NCBI GenBank assembly: GCA_021793135.1 | Contig: JAJYTI010000076.1 | Span: forward strand, 1-9,644 | Direction of reading: 5' to 3' | Length of the DNA: 9,644 nucleotides | From: Bacteroidota bacterium | GTDB taxonomy: Bacteria; Bacteroidota; Bacteroidia; Flavobacteriales; Flavobacteriaceae | Shown: positions 5,324 through 9,644 of the stretch, in pieces | Layout: the number at the start of each line of letters is the position of its first letter | Position numbering within the stretch: the stretch's first letter is position 1 | Program-made: the position numbers and the translations under genes | The notes under the pieces: generated by a model | What the model was told of the DNA's origin: nothing | The model's database searches: none | What the model saw: only the letters and a program-made list of their open reading frames with translations

Positions 5324-6367
5324 CTAGGAATCTACATATCGCTCCAAAGTAAAGGAGAACTCTGTCCCCAAACCTATTTCGCTCTCTACTTGAATTCTTT
5401 CTTGATGTGCTTCAATCATGTGCTTTACAATTGCCAAGCCTAGTCCACTACCGCCTTCTTTACGAGATCCACTTTTATCTACTCGATAAAATCTTTCAAA
5501 TAATCTAGGTAAGTGTTCTTTGGCTATACCTCCACCATTATCATTTATTCGAACTTGTATTTTTTCTTCTGTAAAATTATCAAAAGCAACTTCTGTTGTA
5601 CCATTAGGCCTCCCATATTTTATAGAATTAGAAATCAGATTCGTAAGCACGTGATGTATTTTTTTACTATCGGCATAAACGTAGATAGGCATATGGTAAT
5701 CAGTATCAAAAGTTAGACTAATATCTTTCTCTTGTGCCACTACTTCGAGCATTTCAAAAACAGTTTGTGTTAGCGCCACCACATCCATTTTTTCTTTATG
5801 AATTGGTTCTTTTCCTGTTTCCAATTTCGTTATTCTATCTAAATCTTCTACTATATCAACAAGTCTTTCCATTCCGTTAGTAGCTCGCGCCATGTACTTG
5901 TCTCGCACTTCCATATTATCAATTGCACCATCTTGTAATGTGAGTAAATAGGATTGTACAGTAAACAATGGCGTCTTTAACTCATGAGCTAAATTCCCAA
6001 TAAATTCTTTTCGAAAATTATCTTGAATTTTCAAGTCCTCAATTTGCAGACGTTTATCTTCAGAAAAACGCTCTACTTCTTTAGAAAGCGAGTCGATATT
6101 TGCAGATAAATTTTCTTTATAAACATGTGGTAAATCCGTAAAAACGGTATCGTATATATCATGAACCTTTTTGTAAACCAAACGCTCTACATAATACTGA
6201 ATGATACCAAAACAAATTATATAACAGAATGCACAAAAGAAAAACACAATCCATAGAGGAATTTGGTAATAATATATAAAACCAAAAGCCAAAACTCCTA
6301 TTAGAAGAGTGATATATAGTGAACTATATATTGCAAATCGATAGTGTTTTTTAAATTTTAACCGCAT
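5324..6367 (-). CDS. membrane sensor histidine kinase, PhoR-like
   Basis: A 347-residue kinase. Two membrane helices (about 12-33 and 37-58) are separated by only a few residues, so there is almost no periplasmic sensor domain; a helical linker (60-118) leads to the dimerisation/phosphoacceptor domain with FIGNLAHELKTPL (122-134, His128). The HATPase domain shows N box NLISNSIKYG (243-252), G1 DNGGG (276-280), F box LFERFYRVD (289-297) and G2 GGSGLGLAIVK (305-315). All catalytic motifs are intact, so it should autophosphorylate and signal to the response regulator encoded 2 nt upstream. The H-box and G2 sequences resemble PhoR-type kinases, but there is no PAS domain in the linker that I can recognise and no phosphate transport genes nearby, so a phosphate role is not shown. 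The stimulus is unknown, perhaps a membrane or envelope signal. Confidence 0.92.
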   Translation of the reverse strand: MRLKFKKHYRFAIYSSLYITLLIGVLAFGFIYYYQIPLWIVFFFCAFCYIICFGIIQYYVERLVYKKVHDIYDTVFTDLPHVYKENLSANIDSLSKEVERFSEDKRLQIEDLKIQDNFRKEFIGNLAHELKTPLFTVQSYLLTLQDGAIDNMEVRDKYMARATNGMERLVDIVEDLDRITKLETGKEPIHKEKMDVVALTQTVFEMLEVVAQEKDISLTFDTDYHMPIYVYADSKKIHHVLTNLISNSIKYGRPNGTTEVAFDNFTEEKIQVRINDNGGGIAKEHLPRLFERFYRVDKSGSRKEGGSGLGLAIVKHMIEAHQERIQVESEIGLGTEFSFTLERYVDS

Positions 6368-6369
6368 AC

Positions 6370-7050
6370 TTATTGGACATATTTATATCCTACTCCTTTT
6401 ACAGTTTCGAAACGTGAATCTCCTATTTTTTCACGTAATTTTCGGATATGCACATCAATCGTTCTTCCACCAACAACTACATCACTTCCCCATACAGCAT
6501 CTAAAATCTCATCTCGTTTAAATACTTTATCTGGTCTTGACGCTAACAGAAGTAACAATTCAAATTCTTTTCGCGGTAAGTTTAATTGCTCCTCGTTGTA
6601 ATATGCAACGTATGCTTCGGTATCGATTACTAGCTTCCCTATCTCAATTCTTTGCTCTACTGCACCATTAGTAAGACGTCTCAACAATGATTTTATTTTA
6701 CTAACAAGTACTTTAGGTTTAATAGGCTTGGTTATATAATCATCTGCACCGGCTTCTAATCCAGATATTTGGGCATAATCTTCTGCTCGAGCGGTTAAGA
6801 AAGTAATTATAGAATCTTGTAGTTTAGGGATTTGCCGTATTTTTTGACAAGCTTCTATGCCATCCATAACAGGCATCATTACGTCTAAAATTATAAGATG
6901 TGGCTCTTGCTTTTTAGCGATTTTTATGGCTTGTTTTCCATTCTCTGCAGTGAAAACCTGATATCCTTCGTTAATTAAATTGTAAGAGATAATCTCTAAA
7001 ATATCTGGTTCATCATCGACTAAAAGTATACGTATGCTTGCATTACTCAT
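6370..7050 (-). CDS. OmpR/PhoB-family response regulator
   Basis: A 226-residue two-domain DNA-binding regulator. The receiver (about 6-122) has the acidic pair D12/D13, phosphoacceptor D56 in LIILDVMMP, the switch T86 in TFLTAR and K108 in YITKP. The C-terminal winged helix (about 132-226) shows LPRKEFELLLLLA, VFKRDEILDAVWG, the recognition helix GRTIDVHIRKLREKIG (195-210) and the wing VKGVGYKY. Phosphorylated by the kinase whose gene follows after 2 nt, it would act as a transcription factor; its targets are not known, but the divergent secreted-protein gene shares its upstream region and could be one. Its gene is the first of the two-gene operon. Confidence 0.94.
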   Translation of the reverse strand: MSNASIRILLVDDEPDILEIISYNLINEGYQVFTAENGKQAIKIAKKQEPHLIILDVMMPVMDGIEACQKIRQIPKLQDSIITFLTARAEDYAQISGLEAGADDYITKPIKPKVLVSKIKSLLRRLTNGAVEQRIEIGKLVIDTEAYVAYYNEEQLNLPRKEFELLLLLASRPDKVFKRDEILDAVWGSDVVVGGRTIDVHIRKLREKIGDSRFETVKGVGYKYVQ

Positions 7051-7087
7051 ATAACAGACTTAATAATGACTAATTTTTTGTCTTAGG

Positions 7088-7095
7088 TAAAGATA
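7088..7095 (-). promoter_or_regulatory. weak candidate -7 box of the two-component operon
   Basis: The minus strand reads TATCTTTA, one mismatch from the Bacteroidota -7 consensus TAnnTTTG, 37 nt upstream of the response regulator ATG. A TTG lies at 7111-7113 on the minus strand, only 15 nt away, closer than usual. Low-confidence call. Confidence 0.25.
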
Positions 7096-7260
7096 AAACA
7101 ATTTATAATGCAATAAAACGAAAGCCTATTTATAAACTCATTATCAACTAGATAGTATTACATGCAGTGTTTTTGTTATATACATCTAATTCCTTAGACA
7201 TTTTCAAATTATGCCTTAGTTTTTTAATAGCAAAGTCATAATATTCTGCCTATAATTTAG

Positions 7261-7268
7261 TAAATTTG
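7261..7268 (+). promoter_or_regulatory. candidate -7 box of the secreted-protein gene
   Basis: TAAATTTG followed by CA matches TAnnTTTG and lies 28 nt before the ATG at 7297, leaving a leader of about 20 nt rich in A/T, as is common in this phylum where Shine-Dalgarno sequences are weak. A -33 TTTG is not evident. The 246-bp divergent region (7051-7296) otherwise holds no gene that I can see. Confidence 0.5.
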
Positions 7269-7296
7269 CATTATTAACTAATGTATTAATTTAAAT

Positions 7297-8946
7297 ATGA
7301 AAAAAACTACCTTATCATTACTTTTCGCTGTGATTTTCAGCTTAGTAGGATTTGCTCAGGGTCATGAGACTTTTGAGAACTTAGAAACAACTGGTAATAG
7401 CTACCAGGATGGAAGTTTTTTAGGTCAAGATGGTTCTACTTGGGAATATATTCAAGCAAGAGGTGATGCCGAAGCAGACGTAAATGATGGCGATCAAGCA
7501 ATTATGCTTGGAAGAAACAGAACTCCAGATGCCTACGTTCAATCTGGTACTATTGCTAATGGAATTGGAACTTTAAAGTTTTCTTATAAGCAAGCATTCG
7601 GGACAGACGTAAACTTAGAAGTTTATGTTAATGATGATTTAGTATATACCGCTACAACGGATAGTCAAGGAGGTGAAGCAATAACAACAGACTTAATCGA
7701 TGTGAATATCGAAGGCGACGTGGTTATTAAATTCTATAACCCTTCTGGTGCTGGGCAAGTTAATATAGATGATGTTATCTGGACCGCTATGGGGAACGAC
7801 CCTACCTTAAGCATAACTAGTCCTGCAAGTGGAGCAGAACTTTCTCCATTAGAAACCCCATCTATTACTTTTAACGTAACTAACTTTGATATTTCTACCA
7901 GTGCTACTGCAAACGACGGAGATGGATACGTACAGTACAAAGTAAATGATGAGAGTTTTGAAAACTACTTTACTACAGATCCGATTGTTCTTGAAAACCT
8001 AGAAGGTGGTGAGCAAGAAGTTACTCTTCAATTAGTAGATAATAACGGTGATGTATTAGACCCTGAGATCAGCAAAACTGTAAGTTTTACTGTAAATGAG
8101 ATTATTGAAACAAGCTCAATAGGCAGCCTACGCGAGAGTGATTTAGAAGCTTATTACACATTAACTTCTGAAGTTATATTGACTTATCAGCAAGATTTCC
8201 GTTCTCAAAAGTATATTCAAGATGCAACTGGAGCAATCCTTATTGATGATAACGATGGTGTTCTAACAACGGAATATAACCAATATGATGGAATTACTGG
8301 GATTACTGGTAAACTACAAGAACACAATGGTTTATTACAGTTTGTACCTATAACCGATGCTGGTGAAATTACTTCTACTGACAACTCTATCGAAGTGGTA
8401 GTATTAACTATCAGTGATTTTATGGCAGATCCTGTAGCTTACGAATCCCAAGTTATCGCTTTTGAAAATGTACATTTTGAAATCGCCGATGGAACAGAAG
8501 TTTTTGCTACGGGCCAAAACTATGATATTACCGACGGTGTAGACGAGACAATCATGAGAACTAACTTCTTCGATGCTGATTACATCGGTGACGTTATTCC
8601 AGAAGGAACGCAATCTGCTATTGCAGGAATTGCCTCTCATTTTAACGGTAGTGGACAAATCTTTAGCCGCGACCAAAATGACCTTAATGGCACGGTTCTT
8701 TCTGTAGAAGATTTCCAAAAAACAGATATAAACCTATATCCTAACCCGGCAACCGATAAATTCTTTGTAAATGTTGATAACAACGCACAAGTTGAGGTAT
8801 ACTCTATCCTTGGACAAAAAGTTATCAGCACTCAAGTTGCTAACGGAAATACACCAATCGCTATTAACAACTTAAAAGCTGGCGTATACATGGTTAAAAT
8901 ATCACATAATGGAAACATTGTTACTAAAAAACTAGTGATAAAATAA
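7297..8946 (+). CDS. T9SS-secreted multidomain beta protein, no catalytic domain seen
   Basis: A 549-residue exported protein. A Sec signal peptide (1-21, MKKTTLSLLFAVIFSLVGFA then Q) precedes: a jelly-roll-like region of the type found in secreted Bacteroidota proteins (about 24-163, ending in VNIDDVIWT); an Ig-like domain opening with LSITSPASGAEL (about 168-268); an OB-fold-like region with YYTLTSEVILTYQQ, QKYIQDATGAILIDD and GITGITGKL (about 272-465); and a T9SS type A sorting domain (478-549) with LYPNPATD at 480-487, VYSILGQKV, LKAGVYMVKI and a basic TKKLVIK end. The last drives outer-membrane export through PorU-type processing, leaving the protein surface-attached or released. It has no cysteine and is acidic. 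The OB-fold-like segment resembles accessory domains of secreted nucleases, but no nuclease or hydrolase domain is visible, so a binding or adhesion role is a guess. Monocistronic: own promoter box and terminator. Confidence 0.88.
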   Translation: MKKTTLSLLFAVIFSLVGFAQGHETFENLETTGNSYQDGSFLGQDGSTWEYIQARGDAEADVNDGDQAIMLGRNRTPDAYVQSGTIANGIGTLKFSYKQAFGTDVNLEVYVNDDLVYTATTDSQGGEAITTDLIDVNIEGDVVIKFYNPSGAGQVNIDDVIWTAMGNDPTLSITSPASGAELSPLETPSITFNVTNFDISTSATANDGDGYVQYKVNDESFENYFTTDPIVLENLEGGEQEVTLQLVDNNGDVLDPEISKTVSFTVNEIIETSSIGSLRESDLEAYYTLTSEVILTYQQDFRSQKYIQDATGAILIDDNDGVLTTEYNQYDGITGITGKLQEHNGLLQFVPITDAGEITSTDNSIEVVVLTISDFMADPVAYESQVIAFENVHFEIADGTEVFATGQNYDITDGVDETIMRTNFFDADYIGDVIPEGTQSAIAGIASHFNGSGQIFSRDQNDLNGTVLSVEDFQKTDINLYPNPATDKFFVNVDNNAQVEVYSILGQKVISTQVANGNTPIAINNLKAGVYMVKISHNGNIVTKKLVIK

Positions 8947-8951
8947 TCTTG

Positions 8952-8965
8952 ATTCCTATAGGAAT
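8952..8965. repeat. perfect palindrome ATTCCTATAGGAAT
   Basis: A 14-nt perfect palindrome 6 nt after the stop of the secreted-protein gene and 3 nt before the main terminator stem. As RNA it would fold only a short ATTCC/GGAAT stem, followed by TTT, so it may be a minor part of the termination region or a protein-binding site. Its core CCTATAGG recurs at 598-605. Confidence 0.7.
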
Positions 8966-8968
8966 TTT

Positions 8969-8995
8969 AAAGCCTCCTTGTAAAAAGGGGGCTTT
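8969..8995 (+). terminator. intrinsic terminator of the secreted-protein gene
   Basis: AAAGCCTCC (8969-8977) pairs with GGGGGCTTT (8987-8995), nine pairs including one G-U, around the 9-nt loop TTGTAAAAA. A T-rich tail (TTATTTTAAT) follows directly. It lies 22 nt after the TAA stop and is a strong rho-independent terminator for the + strand. Confidence 0.9.
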
Positions 8996-9004
8996 TTATT
9001 TTAA

Positions 9005-9012
9005 TATCTTTG
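9005..9012 (+). promoter_or_regulatory. candidate -7 box of the LuxE-like gene
   Basis: TATCTTTG, a good TAnnTTTG match, lies 9 nt after the terminator stem and 15 nt before the ATG at 9028, implying a leader under about 12 nt. A TTG at 8978-8980 in the terminator loop could serve as -33 box, but the 24-nt spacing is a little long. Confidence 0.5.
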
Positions 9013-9027
9013 TAAAAAAAATATCAG

Positions 9028-9644
9028 ATGCTAGCATCCAAAATATTCACTATTCAAACGGAGGAGGACTTTAAACAAACAAGTCTTGAAGTATTTCGTT
9101 ACCAATACGAAAACTGTATTCCTTATCGTAGGTTTTGCGAATTATTGCACACCGATTTGAATCGTGTCAGAGATATAAAAGACATTCCTTTTTTACCCAT
9201 TGAGTTTTTTAAATCTCATAAGATTTTAGATAAAAGCACAAATAACATAGACTGTATTTTCACAAGTAGCGGTACTACGGGTATGGAGAGAAGTCAACAT
9301 TATGTTGCTGATAATAAGATGTATGAACAAAGTTTTTTAAAAGCTTTTGAACTTTTCTATGGAAAAACTTCGGATTATACCATCTTAGCGCTTTTACCTT
9401 CTTATTTAGAAAGAGAAGGCTCTTCTCTAATATACATGGTAGATAGATTGATAAAAGACTCTAACAATCCTTCTAGCGGATTTTACCTACACAACACACA
9501 AGAATTAGTAGAAAACTTATTAGAACAAGAGAAAAAAGGGAAAAAAACATTATTAATAGGAGTTTCCTATGCGCTTTTAGACTTAATAGAAGATTTTGAT
9601 ATTCCTACTTTAAACCATACCATTATAATGGAAACAGGAGGCAT
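9028..9644 (+). CDS. LuxE-like acyl-protein synthetase/acyltransferase (5' part)
   Basis: The first 205 codons of a gene that runs off the right edge with no stop. The N terminus (MLASKIFTIQTEEDFKQTSL) is followed by VFRYQYENCIPYRRFCELL, IPFLPIEFFKSHKI (53-66), the AMP-binding-type FTSSGTTG (78-85), LPSYLEREGSSLIYM (123-137) and LLIGVSYALLDL (175-186). This order fits the LuxE family of adenylate-forming enzymes, which activate a fatty acid as acyl-AMP and transfer it to a cysteine near the C terminus; that cysteine would lie beyond the window. In luminous bacteria LuxE works with LuxC and LuxD, but related genes in Bacteroidota occur without lux genes and probably serve lipid, pigment or polysaccharide acylation; no lux gene is visible here. 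The start is the ATG 15 nt after a good -7 box; no in-frame ATG upstream is better placed. About 325-370 residues are expected in full. Confidence 0.85.
   Translation, partial: MLASKIFTIQTEEDFKQTSLEVFRYQYENCIPYRRFCELLHTDLNRVRDIKDIPFLPIEFFKSHKILDKSTNNIDCIFTSSGTTGMERSQHYVADNKMYEQSFLKAFELFYGKTSDYTILALLPSYLEREGSSLIYMVDRLIKDSNNPSSGFYLHNTQELVENLLEQEKKGKKTLLIGVSYALLDLIEDFDIPTLNHTIIMETGG

Noticed and set aside
5513..5716. + strand open frame within the histidine kinase
   Set aside because: Antisense to the ATP-binding domain with all kinase boxes intact; no support for a separate gene.
7734..7940. Minus-strand open frame within the secreted-protein gene
   Set aside because: Antisense shadow of the Ig-like region; no independent features.
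8404..8831. Two overlapping open frames on the minus strand inside the secreted-protein gene
   Set aside because: They lie antisense to a clear long coding region with a conserved sorting domain, show no recognisable motifs and have no start-site context.
1..9644. CRISPR arrays, transposases, tRNA genes or phage genes
   Set aside because: No regularly spaced repeats, transposase-like protein, tRNA cloverleaf or phage structural gene was seen; gene content and codon use look uniform and chromosomal.

Overview
The window is a low-GC chromosomal segment that looks like a marine-type member of the Flavobacteriaceae (Bacteroidota). The reasons are the Bacteroidota -7 promoter boxes (TAnnTTTG) in several intergenic gaps, a secreted protein with a type IX secretion (T9SS) C-terminal sorting domain, a Bacteroidota-style Mrp protein without the usual CxxC, and lysine/glutamate/isoleucine-rich AT-biased coding. 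I see no rRNA, tRNA, CRISPR array, transposase or phage gene. Most of the window is conserved core-type gene content.

Left part (1-3453): the 3' end of a glutaryl-CoA-dehydrogenase-like acyl-CoA dehydrogenase on the + strand meets a leftward operon at a bidirectional 14-bp hairpin terminator. The leftward operon, in transcription order, is mrp/apbC (Fe-S carrier ATPase), an Nfu-type Fe-S scaffold, a thioredoxin-reductase-like ferredoxin-NADP+ reductase and an adrenodoxin-type [2Fe-2S] ferredoxin. Together these look like an Fe-S assembly and electron-delivery unit: NADPH to flavoprotein to ferredoxin, next to two cluster carriers.

Middle part (3454-7050), also leftward: a 150-bp gap with two candidate promoters and a GC-anchored hairpin, then trmB, a LysE-family exporter and an alkyltransferase-like (ATL) DNA-damage protein in a tight operon (trmB first), preceded by a two-component system whose regulator and kinase genes are 2 nt apart. 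The kinase has two adjacent membrane helices and essentially no extracytoplasmic domain.

Right part (7051-9644), rightward: a 246-bp divergent promoter region, a 549-residue T9SS-secreted multidomain protein with no recognisable catalytic domain, a strong terminator, and the first 205 codons of a LuxE-like acyl-protein synthetase/acyltransferase cut by the window end.

The points most worth a second look are the Mrp homologue with a single cysteine, the PAHR alkyltransferase-like protein, the ferredoxin/reductase/Nfu/Mrp cluster, the secreted protein made of nuclease-accessory-like domains without a nuclease, and the LuxE-like gene whose promoter abuts a terminator. I do not see clear evidence of a wholly new biological system.
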